Assembly: GCA_028554645.1 (NCBI GenBank) | Contig: JAQOOI010000076.1 | Coordinates: 1,178,001-1,242,000, forward strand | DNA length: 64,000 bases | Reading direction: 5' to 3' | Origin: Omphalotus guepiniiformis | Lineage: Eukaryota > Basidiomycota > Agaricomycetes > Agaricales > Omphalotaceae | Part shown: piece after piece, positions 34,787 through 45,777 of the stretch | Layout: the number at the start of each line of letters is the position of its first letter | How positions within the stretch are numbered: the first letter of the stretch is position 1 | Made by a program: the position numbers and the translations under genes | The notes under the pieces: model-generated | Told to the model about the DNA's origin: nothing | Seen by the model: only the letters and a program-made list of their open reading frames with translations | Database searches by the model: none

Positions 34787-37700
34787 ATGTCGGATAGCAT
34801 CGACAATCTCATTAATTCCCAGTCGAGGGCGCTGGCGCCAGCTGCTGTGGGCTCTCAGGTAGCACTTATGAGTATAGTTTCGGTGTGTTGCTTTCTGCTG
34901 TGAGCAAGAGTAGTACTTCTTACCCCTCACCCCATAGGTCGTTACTGTCCTCGCATTCAACTTATTACGTCCCAAAAACAAGGCAAGTTCACTTGGACCC
35001 TTGTATATTATCTGCACTGTAATCTCAGACCGTTATAGATCATCTACGAACCAAAAGTCAAGTACCACGTTGGCAACAAACCTCCTCCTCGGATATCCGA
35101 TTCACTCTTCGGATGGCTACCTCCCCTTATACGAACGAAGGAGCCCGAGCTACTCGACAAAGTTGGCTTGGATGCTGTTGCTTATCTTCGTTTTACCCGT
35201 CTTATGCGTTGGCTCTTCACTGGCATCACCTTACTAACCTGCGGCGTCTTACTTCCTGTCAATGCCGTATACAACATCAAGAAGGTCGATTCTAAAAACC
35301 GTGATGTCCTCAGCATGCTCACTATTCGCAATGTTTCTGGCAACCTCCTCTTTGTCCATGTCACTGTGACATATCTCATCACGTTCCTCATCATGTTCAT
35401 GGTCTACGTTCACTGGAAGAAGATGGTTGAACTTCGCTTACAATGGTTCAGATCTCCTGAATATATCCAGTCTTTCTATGCGAGAACACTTCAGGTCATG
35501 AGTGTTCCGAAGAAATACCAGTCGGACGAGGGGATCAAAGCTATCTTCGAGACAGTGAAAGTTCCTTATCCCACTACCAGTGTTCACATAGGCAGACGGG
35601 TCGGACGTCTACCAGAACTTATCGAGTTCCACAACTCCACTGTTCGAGAACTGGAAATGTGTCTCGTGAAGTATTTGAAGAAAGGCAGGATTGGCAAGAA
35701 GCGACCAACTATTAGACTTGGCGGGTGTTGTGGATGCGGTGGAACGAAGCGAGATGCAATCGACTACTATACGTGAGTCCAATATCTGTTATTTGCGATA
35801 TGTGGCTCATATACAAACTTATAACATACCGAGAAGCTTAAACGCACCGAAGCTGCCATTGAAGATTACCGAAACCAAATTGACACTCGGAAAGCAGAAA
35901 ACTATGGTTTTGCGAGTATGGCAGCAGTGCCTTATGCTCATATCGTTGCTCGTATGTTGAAGGGGAAACATCCGAGAGGTACTGATATCTCGTTGGCCCC
36001 CAATCCCAAAGACATTGTAAGAATCGTAAACTCCCTTCTTGTATTTCTGTACTGACATTTGCTTCTCCAGATATGGGAGAATATGAACAAAACTCCTGCC
36101 GAAATTCGAGCTAAACGTATGATTGGTTTCCTCTGGCTAAGCCTTGTGTGTTTCTTCAACACCGTGCCCTTGTTCATTATCTCCGTTTTGGCCAATTTGA
36201 GCGCTGTCAGTACTTTCTTTAAAGGTCGTTTTTTTATGCCTAACATTTAACGTTTATCACAGATCAAGCTCTACGTTCCTTTCCTCCAAGACTGGTCTGA
36301 CGCTTCGCCCTTTTCCTTTGCCTTCGTATCTGGTGTTTTGCCGCCTACCGTCTCTGGTATTTTTGGGTTCTTCTTGCCTATTCTCATGCGTTGGCTCAGT
36401 CAGGTAAATGCTGTTCTCTTTCCTTGATGGCTCGTTCGAAGCAGTGTACCGTTACTCCATGATTGTTTTATCGTTGATGCGTTGTCTGTTGCCTCAGTTG
36501 AAACTGACACTTTGTTCAATTTCAGTTTATGGGTGCCCTTACGCAATCCAAGCTTGATCGACAGGTTGTCGCTCGTTACTACACTTTCTTGGTTATCAGT
36601 CAGCTAGTGATTTTCACCTTGATTGGTGTTATCTTCAGTGCGTAGCATTTCTTTATTGGACAGACGTTTGTTTGCTGAGATCTGCTTAGATTCCGTGGAA
36701 CAGATCATCCTTCAAGTTGGGAAAAATTCTTTCAAGGAGATCGTGGATAATTTACACAGTAAGTAATGTAAGCAGTGTTTTGTTGGAACTGAAATACTAA
36801 TGCGGTGTCCAGCCTTGCCCGATACCATTAACCGGACATACATTGATCAGTCGTCATATTGGTTGACGTTCTTCCCGTACGTTGTTTTGAATATTACACA
36901 GCTCGAGCTGAGCTCACGGCCACAGTCTTCGAGGTTTCTTGGTGGTGTTTGACCTGGCTCAGATCATCAACTTGGTTTGGTTATCGATCAAGACTCGGTT
37001 TGTGCTCTTCACTGCTGCTATTGTTCTGTCGCTCATTCATACTGAGCAGTCTCTTTGGTCGTACACCTCGGGACATTCGTGAATGGACTCAACCTCCCGA
37101 GTTTCAGTATGCCATCTATTAGTAAGTTTCGACGTTTCAGTCGCGTCTACGCCGAAAACTGAAAACAACCTATTGTGCAGTTCCAACCTTGTAAGCATGA
37201 ATGTCTTTTTCCTTAGAGGCTGCTCTTCATCATTATTTTTAGTTGTTCATGGGGGCAGTGGGACTCGTGTTCGCACCTCTTGCTCCGTTAGTAGCTTTGG
37301 CTGCTTGTATCGTGTTTTGGATGAGTTCCTGGGTATACAAATATCAACTCATGTTTGTATACATAACGAAGGTCGAGACTGGCGGGGTGAGATATCCATT
37401 CCTCTATATACAAAGTGCAACGCACTGATGAAATTCCCTGACAGCGTCTGTGGAATGTTATCATCAACAGATTGATGTTCACCGTCATCCTCATGCAGGC
37501 CTTGATGGTTCTAAGTATGTTCTTGGTTCTTGTTGGTATATTTTTACTCACTCTACCCTTTTTCAGCAATTGGATTGCAGTACGGGTTTAAGTCGCTCAC
37601 GTGGCTCTGCACTATTCCTCCTATCTTCTTTATTGGCGCTTTCAAGATTTTCCTCGATCGTAGGTTCCATGCGGCATTTACCTACTACACACCCACAGAG

Positions 37701-38579
37701 GAAGAACTTCGCGTGGCCAAGGTTCATTCAGAACGTGCGGATCACAAAGGCAATCGATTGGAGAAACGATTCGGACATCCAGCACTACATGCAGAATTGT
37801 TCACGCCTATGTTGCATGCTAAGATGATGCCACTGCTGAGTCAAGTCTACAGTGGTAAGATTGCCAGACAGGAAACTAAACTAGACGAGTACGGAGGACA
37901 AAAGATGGAAGCTCAGGTCGTGGAAGGTGGTGTCAAGATTGCAGCTATTGACCAACGCGATCTCGAGTACGATCCCGCCTTGTACCGGCGGGACCGTGGT
38001 GAACTTGATTGGGATGCGAGGTCCATTGCATCTACGGCAGTCTTCAGCGATAGCGCATCGACAATGCAAGCTTCAAAATCGCATCCTTACATGAACAGCA
38101 GTACCACTCTCATACCCGGCTATGATCGATACCTTGCTTCAGGACCAGGTGGTGCAGAGCACTATGAACTCGCACGACTGGACTCTCAGCAAGAACCTTT
38201 GCTGAGCCCTAACTCGCAATATTATCAACAGCAACTAGTGGCTTCACAGCAATCACTTCCCTTGCCTCCCGTCATGTATCACGATGCTACAACGGACGGA
38301 TTATCTCGCGAAGCACCTATACATAGACCACAGGACCCGACATATTCATACAGCGATCTTGGCGCATATCGAACGTCGAGCCCGATGGTTGATAATCGGA
38401 GCTATAGTCCTGCTCCGCAGTACCCGCCTCATCGTCAGCAATCCTCACAGCACTCGGTGTACGATCACCCTTCCCCGACGAATTCATACCAACCTCAGCA
38501 ATCTCCATCACAACTGAGCCAGCAGCGAGAAGGGAGCTCTTCTGGAAATATGGCGGGACGAGGGGCCCATCGAGTTTAA
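34787..38579 (+). CDS. CSC1/OSCA-type mechanosensitive calcium-permeable channel
   Basis: Fifteen exons from ATG 34787 give 979 aa if the intron after 35772 is closed at 35829. CSC1/OSCA/TMEM63 proteins are osmo- and mechanosensitive cation channels of the plasma membrane or endomembranes. Visible landmarks: an N-terminal span (VVTVLAFNLLRPKNK), YLRFTRLMRWLFTGI, a cytosolic loop with RTLQVMSVPKKY and TSVHIGRRVGRLPELI, KAENYGFASMAAVPYAHIV, NPKDIIWENMNK, then several spans (FLWLSLVCFFNTVPLFIISVL; GVLPPTVSGIFGFFLPILM; FYTFLVISQLVIF-like), RTPRDIREWTQPPEFQYAIYYSNLLFM, and AFKIFLDRRFHAAFTYYTPT. The 250-residue tail is Gln/Ser/Tyr-rich and disordered. Intron 34983-35038 is GC-AG; exon 37181-37190 is a 10-nt microexon. 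The intron after 35772 has no in-phase AG acceptor. Confidence 0.92.
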
Positions 38580-39588
38580 TCGCCGCCTCGGTTTGGTCTC
38601 CTTTTCCTATTCTCTGTGATATGCTGTGATTTCTAGTGTGCAATTTATCGTTTTAGAACCTTGTTTACTGATTATTATGACCATGATTCCCCCTCTACCA
38701 CTTCATGCGTACTGTATCGTTGAAGGCCGATGTTTTTTCGCCTTCAAGCGACTTCTCCTCCGCATCCTCCACTTCTTGCGGGCGGCTACATACAATCACT
38801 TTTTGGACCGTTCTTCGGACTGGGCGATTTTGGTTGGCCTGCGGGTCCATTGTATTTACATTCTATAGTGCTACTGTAACGGACTAGTCAGCTTGCTAAT
38901 GCTTGTTCTCCACATTCTTTTCTTGGGGTGTCGGTGCTGGAAGGGTTTTTTAATGTATGAACTCTCTACGAGAATCCTAGTATTCGAATCCACAACCACC
39001 TGTCCAATAACATTACAAACGGGCGTGGTATCTATCAATCGAGCTTCAATTACACTATAAGTAAATTATGATAGGGTCAAAGGTCAATCTGATGAGGGGT
39101 ATGCGCCACGATTCTAATGAACGACGTGACTATGATTCGGAATGTGACGGTTCACCGAGTCAGGACCATTCTCTGAGCTCTCTCGCTTCAACTGCCTCCT
39201 TTTGCCCAAGTGTGAGAATCACTCGGGGAATCGTGAGGATCTTTAACACATCCAGATTGCCTGGCGAAATATCTTGAAAAGATCCATGATTCCATGATAA
39301 TCCCTGCCACTATCGGAATGAGGAATAACCAATCCAAATAAGGGCGATATTGATAAGGGGATAGAGTACACGGTACGGAGGCCGGCATGTATGAGTTGAA
39401 AAATCAAGTAGGTGCACTGAGAAGAGACATGATTGGTGGTGTGAAAGTCCTTCGCGGGATAACATTATCATCCGAGATAGGGATGCAAGAGTGACATTGA
39501 TCCTCGAGGTACTATGACATAGTTGCGTCAAAATTCGTGCGTGGAGAATCGTGTTGACATGCGGAACAAATGCGTCAGCTCTCATAAG
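38580..39588. other. Interval between convergent genes
   Basis: About 1 kb between the CSC1 stop and the NFKBIL1-like stop. Open frames are short and unremarkable. I see no RNA gene or repeat. Confidence 0.45.
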
Positions 39589-40769
39589 TCAGCCTTCTCC
39601 CATTAGGTCGTTCAAGACATGAACAACGTTACCAAGCCCCCTTCTGACTTTGTCTTGATCTTCGGGCCTCACTCGAGGCATGAGGCGGCCTTCAAACTTA
39701 TCAGGATGAAATCGCAAGAAAGTTTCTCGAAGCTTCTCCTTGCGATCTTTCTTTGTCTTCTCCGACTCCGCTGAACTGTCGGCAGAGTCGCGTCTGTGGG
39801 TTTCCGGGACGGAAGATGAAGAAGGGAACAAGAAAGCAGATATCGCGTCCCGGGTCAAGTCCTCTAACGAAACCAAAGTCGAAGCTGATGTACTTCGCTT
39901 GTCCGGCCTCTGTCTATGGGCGGAAACGATTGGCCAAGGAATATCGCTGAACGTGAGAACATCCTCGGGGGTATCGAGAGATTGTGTTGCAGAAAGCAAG
40001 TTCTGCCAACGGAGATGATACTCTTCTCGAGCGTAATCCCATTTCAGAGTCTCCCTCTCCTGTTTCTTGCGTCTATGCTCATCAGCAACTGCTCTCTCTA
40101 GCCGCTCGGTCTCGGCACGCATGGCTTTCTCCTGAGCGCGTTTCGCGGCTCGCTCCGTTTTCTTTCGTTCCTTCTCTTCGTATTCTTTAGCGTGTGTTTT
40201 GCTATACGAAGTATATACTTAGCCACGCATGACGGAGAGCGTGGAGTGAATGTCACTTACCGGTACATGCCTTGTCGGATCCATTCAGTATATTCTTCCT
40301 CGTCCATCTTCATTGGGTCGAGTTTCGTGAAGCCGTCGTCATCGTACTTGGGCCTGCACGTATCTGCGCTACCTCCCCAGTGCATGGGCACATGCGTGAA
40401 AGAATTGAAGCGTGCTTCGACAGAGTCTAGCCGTTCATCATCTTCAAATGCCATCGCCATCTTCTCTCTGAATCGTTGCTCCTCCAATTCTGCACGAATA
40501 GAATCAGAATCCGGTTTGTGTGCATGAGTGCGACTGTCAGCGTGTGATGACGAGCTCGAGCCTGGCTTTGGGCCAATGAATTCATCATCGTCAGAGTCCC
40601 ATTTCCTTTCTGTGAATTCGTCTGTTGTACGCGTTCGGCGACGGTTATGAGAAGAAGATAAATCTCCTTCTGCAAGCTTTCGGCGTTTTCTCCTCTCTCT
40701 CTTTTCTTTCTTGCGCCATTGTCGAGCAGCCTCTTCCTCTGGAGTGCGTTTGAGGTGAAGTTTAGGCAT
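39589..40769 (-). CDS. NFKBIL1-like protein
   Basis: Two exons (40769-40261 and 40201-39589) give 373 aa. The protein begins MPKLHLKRTPEEEAARQWRKKEKRERRKRR, a basic start typical of fungal NF-kappa-B inhibitor-like 1 proteins. It continues with a DSDDDEFIGPKP acidic segment, EEEYTEWIRQGMYRKTH, a Lys/Glu coiled coil, the WHDLLSATQS-type middle (here YHLRWQNLLSATQSL), an ITFSDIPWPI-type motif (LTFSDIPWPI), and a C-terminal J-like LRFHPDKFEGRLMPRV followed by GLGNVVHVLNDLM. The human protein has ankyrin repeats in addition; none is seen here. Metazoan and yeast data connect the family to mRNA processing, but a role here is inference. It is divergent from the gene starting at 40862. Confidence 0.85.
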
Positions 40770-40861
40770 TGAGGAGCCGCGGCAGGTCCCGGGCCGGAGT
40801 AAAAGGCAGAAAATGTTCACCAAATAGGAAAGCGAGAAAAAGTCACTGTTTGAATCTCTGC
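40770..40861. promoter_or_regulatory. 92-bp bidirectional promoter
   Basis: Only 92 bp lie between the two divergent start codons at 40769 and 40862. Both leaders must be very short, or transcription start sites overlap the opposite gene. The segment contains a GC-rich ggtcccgggcc core and an A/T-rich run toward the plus-strand gene. This is inferred from gene positions. Confidence 0.55.
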
Positions 40862-42428
40862 ATGCTACGCGCTCGAGCAGTCTCCCGGCTCGCTGCCCAC
40901 AGACAAACCTATACTATATGTCGCGGGTATAGCCAGGCATTGGAACTTGAAAGTCAGGATCGTTCTTCGCGAAACCAGTCCGAGGGTTCAAAGGAAACAA
41001 ATGTTGAAATTGGCCGCGATGATGGTCCCAATTCCATTTACGTTCGCACTTGGAATAACCCCAGGAACTCCTTGGACTCTCTTGCTATAATTCAGTATCT
41101 TGAGAATGCGTTTGGGCCTGTTGACGAGTTCAGGACGTTCAAGGTACGTTTTCAATACAATGATATTCGGTGGCGTCTCTCATGGGACCGTATCAGTATG
41201 GTGATAGGATGTCTGCTCATATAAGTATTCGTTTCCGGGACTACGCATCTGCTGCTAGAGCGTGCCAACATAATGGTGTATTCCAAATAGCTGCACCACC
41301 ACCCTTGGCTCATAGTCTTCTCGAGGGAGGGATGAGTCTTGCCGAAATAACTCCCCTGCTGGAGGCTAAGACACACGATGCCGAGTTTGTACCCAGCCAA
41401 GTTGATACGGACAGTACATCTATAGCGGGAGATCAAGATGCTCCCGAGCTTTTGTCGTTTACTGTCAAAGCGACAGGTACGTCTCTGTGTTGCAGGTTAA
41501 TGCTGTTACTCCAACTCTCCAATTCACAGGTTCTATATTTCATCATAATCCCTTGAGAAGACTGTCCCGTGGCATGCCTGAATCAGCTTCGCGCAGTTTT
41601 GTCAAGTGGAGTGGTTTCGCGGATATTCAACCCATGCCGTCGGGGACTTTGTTGGACGGACAAGGTGAAGAGGTAGACCATCCGAACATGCGTATCGCAG
41701 TGAGGAGATACGCCAAACACCACCGTATGAGAAATCCTCTGGTCATAGAGGAAGCGAGGTCGGATAGGGTCACTTCACCAACAGATGCATCTCAGCTTCC
41801 TACCGACTCAATCGAGGAAGACTGGGAGCCTCTTGACTTGGAGTCGGCTACTCCCGACACCACAGCTCCCTCAATCTCGACATCTATTGAATCTTCTCTA
41901 CCCGAAGCCACCATTGAAACGTCTCCATCACCTGCACCACAAACCGCACCTGCACCTGTTCCTCCTGATACACCGGCGCCCCTTCCCAAGAAAACCAATA
42001 CTAGGGCTAATACTCGCCAGGCTACTGCCCAATTGAAGGCAGCCGGTGACATTCTCCGGAAGCTAAACCAAAAACAACAGGTGGCAAAAGCTCCTGCCGC
42101 TCCTGTTGTTCCGCCGCAGCCTGAAAAGAGGAAACAGGTGAAGGCAAAGAAACCTCAAAAGACTTCCTTTTTGGAGGCCGAATCAAGTGCATTTTCCCCG
42201 TCTGCTGATGCGAGCTCCAAAGTGGCCGGGTCCGGGGAAGCTGTAGGGGCTGGTGCGAGTCAGACAGTTGACACATCGGCGAGCCCCAAGGTGGCTGAGT
42301 CTGGGGAAGCTTTACAGACCGACGCGAGTGCGACTCGTCCAGATGGTACATCCAAGCCATCACCAGCAAAGGCAAAGGAGCAAGGTGTTACCAGTAGGCT
42401 TAGATCATTTGTTGGTAATTGGTTCTAG
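40862..42428 (+). CDS. RRM-like, probably mitochondrial protein of unknown function
   Basis: Three exons (40862-41143, 41197-41476, 41530-42428) give 486 aa. The start MLRARAVSRLAAHRQTYTICRGYS is rich in Arg/Ala with no acids, as in a mitochondrial presequence. Residues 60-120 fit a beta-alpha-beta RRM-like pattern across the first intron: SIYVRTWNNP, LAIIQYLENAFGPVDEFRTFK, then MSAHISIRFRDYASAARACQ. Middle residues contain VKWSGFADIQPMP and MRIAVRRYAKHHRMR. The C-terminal 200 residues are Pro/Ala/Ser-rich with two copies of an Ala/Ser/Lys-V-A-x-SGEA unit near 42220-42320. I do not recognise the full-length family. Confidence 0.68.
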
Positions 42429-42684
42429 AACTTATCGGGCGGAATACACCACTACGATACATCGTTATCATAGTTGAACTTGCAGCCGTACTTATCCCTC
42501 GGGAACCTCACTCACCACCCCTTGTTACAACAAACAATCAACCTATTGATAGTTACCAAAAGGAAAGCCTCTAATGAAAATAATCCTCAACTCATTCACT
42601 ACAAATCATACGTGCGCATGCGTTCATGTCATATTGCATGTAGGGATAAGAGATATGATAGCTGGCCATGAGTGTACAAAAAAG

Positions 42685-43403
42685 TTAAATTGTTGACGGG
42701 TAAAGCATCTATAGGATGATTTTTCAGGATTGGCATCTGTTATGTCTCAGAATAGACGTACCACCCGGACACTAGCACCAAACGCACGAGGAGGGAGGTT
42801 GGATCGGAATTTTGACTTGACAACACCAGAGTTGCCGTGTGGCCGGGTTACACGTCTGGCAGGAGGATAAAAAACTGTCAGTAAAAGACAAGACACGACC
42901 AACGAGAACAGCATACCCCCAGATTACGCGGACCTTAGATCCTTGGATCTCCCGTTTTGCTTTGTAGACGAATGCAACACGCTAAAGAAATATAGTTCAG
43001 CACTGGCCGAGAATGAATATCTCGATATATCAGGTCCCACGCTTTCCGAGATAGAATTGGGCATCCTCCTTGGTGGCAACACCTTCAATCTGGAGGAGAG
43101 AAGTGTTGGGGCGGGTGTTGCGTTTAGCACGCTTGTGTCCCAAAACTCGGCCTTTGCTGTACAATCTAAGAGCGCAAACAAGAGCAGTCAGTTGGGATAT
43201 TATTGCAGGAGATAGGAAGCAGATGAAAGCCCAAGGAGATTTGTCGCAGAGAAGGGTTCAGTCGATACAACTGCAAGGTCATCCAGAGTCATCCAATCTT
43301 GCATCCGCTCATCCAACTTATTCCATGCCTTCAATCCATCCATTTCCCTCGAACGATAGTCTTCATAGCATATAGATTCGTATGCTCACCTTGTCGAGCC
43401 CAT
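42685..43403 (-). CDS. RPL33: 60S ribosomal protein eL33 (L35a/Rpl33)
   Basis: Five exons (43403-43390, 43165-43042, 42981-42917, 42855-42762, 42708-42685) give 106 aa, the usual length of the family. Conserved blocks are [84 protein letters not shown] and the C-terminal VRVMLYPSTI. eL33 sits in the large ribosomal subunit. Exon 1 is 14 nt, as expected of ribosomal protein genes with an early first intron of about 224 nt. The second intron (43041-42982 or 43040-42981) is 60 nt and cannot be removed GT-AG without a frameshift, because an AGCGTG hexamer sits at both edges. It is divergent from glutaryl-CoA dehydrogenase. Confidence 0.92.
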
Positions 43404-43625
43404 TTTTCTTGAAGAATTGCCGAACGCCGTTAACTTATGTCTTGAGGTCGTAAATTTCTGGCACAGACGAAACTGATGGGCAGCGTTTCGACTGCGTGGG
43501 AGGTAGATACCATATAAAGTCATGATGATATAATCAACCATCTCGGCTATTCGTACAAGCCAAGGTGAACCCGGTTGTGCCGCTCATTCGAACTACTTTA
43601 TTCCTGCTTCATTCACTCTCAAAAA
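43404..43625. promoter_or_regulatory. Divergent promoter region, eL33 / glutaryl-CoA dehydrogenase
   Basis: The region is 222 bp between the two start codons. A TATAAAG element lies at 43513-43519, about 110 nt before the plus-strand ATG. An AC-poor, T-rich run lies toward eL33. The sharing is inferred from the gene layout. Confidence 0.5.
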
Positions 43626-45672
43626 ATGCTCGGTATCTCGCGGAAGACATTGCTAAAGGGAGTGAACTCCTTCAACAGTAAACTATGTAAAGCACAGAGC
43701 ATTCGTCTTGCATCCACTGGATCCGGATCTAGTATGCGCCTCATTCATTTGCATTTCGTCGAGCTATAATGACTTGTAGTTCGTAGGTTTCGTTCCGTTT
43801 GACTGGAAGGCATGCTCCGTACTATCCAAACGATTACTCTCATCTCATTCGTACTTAGGATCCTTTAAACTTGGAGTCTCTTCTCACCGACGAAGAGCGT
43901 GCCATTAGGTAGGTTGTCCAAGTCATTTAGTGTTGGCCTCTAAGCTGAGACTCTGTTTTAGAGATACCGCGCATGAATACTGCCAGGTAAGTCCTTCATA
44001 TCTGAATTCCTCGATCTCTTCTCATACAGGCTGTATACTGTGTAGGAGAACCTGATGCCCCGCGTTCTCAAAGGATGGCGGACTGAAGGTTATTCTGCCA
44101 GTCCTTCACATAGTGAACATCCCTGAATACGTCTCATCATAGAGTATGATCCTGGCGTCCTACCTGAAATGGGAAAAGTCGGCCTTTTAGGGCCCACTAT
44201 CAAAGGATACGGCTGCGCTGGTGTTAGCAACGTCGCATATGGGCTCATCGCGCGGGAGGTCGAAAGGTCTGTCAGCTTTCTACCGAGAATAAATCTTGTA
44301 ATGACTTTATGGGCAGGGTTGACTCAGGGTATCGCTCCACTTCTTCAGTGCAATCCTCTCTGGTCATGCATCCCATATACGAGTTTGGATCTGAAGCTCA
44401 AAAGGAGAAATTCTTACCTCGACTTGGTAAGGGTTCCATTAAGACATAAACAAAGTATACCCATGCCTTTATTCTAGCCTCGGGTGAAATCGTCGGGGCG
44501 TTTGTAAGCCGCCATTTGAAGATTTTGTTGTAGCAATATTGAATTTGCTGCAGGGATTGACGGAACCTAACCATGGGTCTGACCCCGGGGGTATGGAGAC
44601 AACCGCGGAAGAAGTCGACGGAGGCTTCATCATCAATGGTAGTAAAACTTGGATATCAAACTCCCCTGTAGCGTAAGCAGGCCAAAGTTTGGTAGGGCTC
44701 ACTTGGTAATTCTGTGTCACAGCGACGTTTTCGTGGTCTGGGCGCGGTGTAAATGGGACAACAGAGTGCGCGGTTTCTTATTAGAGAAGGTATAATCATT
44801 TCGCTGCTATTTTTTCGCTCGCATCTATAATTGTGCTCCGTTTTCCAGGGTACCAAAGGCTTGTCGGCACCAGCGATCAAAAACAAGATATCTTTGCGTG
44901 TGTCGTTGACAGGCTCCATATTCATGGATGCAGTCCGTGTGTCACATGATGCCTTGCTTCCGAAATCCAAAGGCTTAGGCTCAGCCTTCTCCTGTTTGAA
45001 TTCCGCTAGGTATGGTATCTGGTTACCTCTATCCGCACCCATACCAACTCACGAGGTCAACAGGTATGGTATCTCGTGGGGTGTGATGGGAGCACTTGAA
45101 GACTGCGTTCACCGAGCACGAGAATACGCATTAGAGAGGCACCAGTTCAAGCGTCCCATCGCGTCTTTCCAACTTGTACAGAAGAAGTTAGTGGAGGCCC
45201 AGAGCGAAGTCACGTTAGGTCTTCTCGCAAGCTTGCAAGTGGGTCGTTTGAAGGACCAGGGCACGCTGGCTCCGGAAATGATTAGTCTTGTGAAGAAGAA
45301 CAACTGCGGAAAGGCATTACAACATGCAAGGATTGTATTGGATATTTTAGGTGGGAACGCGGCATCAGACGAGTGAGTGAGCGGTTTTTACTTTGTTCAG
45401 CAGACCTCGGTGATCGATAATATGTTGTTTTTAGGTATCACATTGCCAGACATGCTGCCAATTTACAGATTACGAATACGTACGAAGGTTCGCATCTGTT
45501 GTTTCTGTTTGTCGTTGGGATGTGGACTGAACGATTTGCACTTTCCAGGAACCAATGTAGGTGCATTGCGTCTCACTTGAACCACTGAGGAGCTGACCTT
45601 TTCTCCTCTCAGGACATTCACGCTCTCATCCTGGGTAAAGCAATGACAGGCATTCAGGCGTTTGCGAACTGA
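43626..45672 (+). CDS. Glutaryl-CoA dehydrogenase, mitochondrial
   Basis: About thirteen exons join to a protein of roughly 430 aa. The enzyme is an FAD-dependent acyl-CoA dehydrogenase that oxidises and decarboxylates glutaryl-CoA to crotonyl-CoA in lysine and tryptophan breakdown. The N-terminus ([20 protein letters not shown]) looks like a mitochondrial presequence. Family blocks: [136 protein letters not shown], and the C-terminal [26 protein letters not shown], which carries the catalytic-base glutamate region. The intron 45010-45063 is flanked by a 13-bp direct repeat. The intron after DWK (43810-43858) is GC-AG, or GT-AG with three extra residues. Confidence 0.94.
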
Positions 45673-45777
45673 GCGGTGCAGTTAAAGCCAGCGCATTCCC
45701 TTTGCATGTAGGAATACAAATTGTACATTTATAGCACGATCGGAACACTTTCAACCCTATCACATACTTGATATGTA

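Noticed and set aside
41144..41196. Frame reading through the intron of the RRM-like gene
   Set aside because: Splicing at AAG|GTACGT and ATCAG gives the continuous RRM-like pattern; the read-through ends in a stop soon after.
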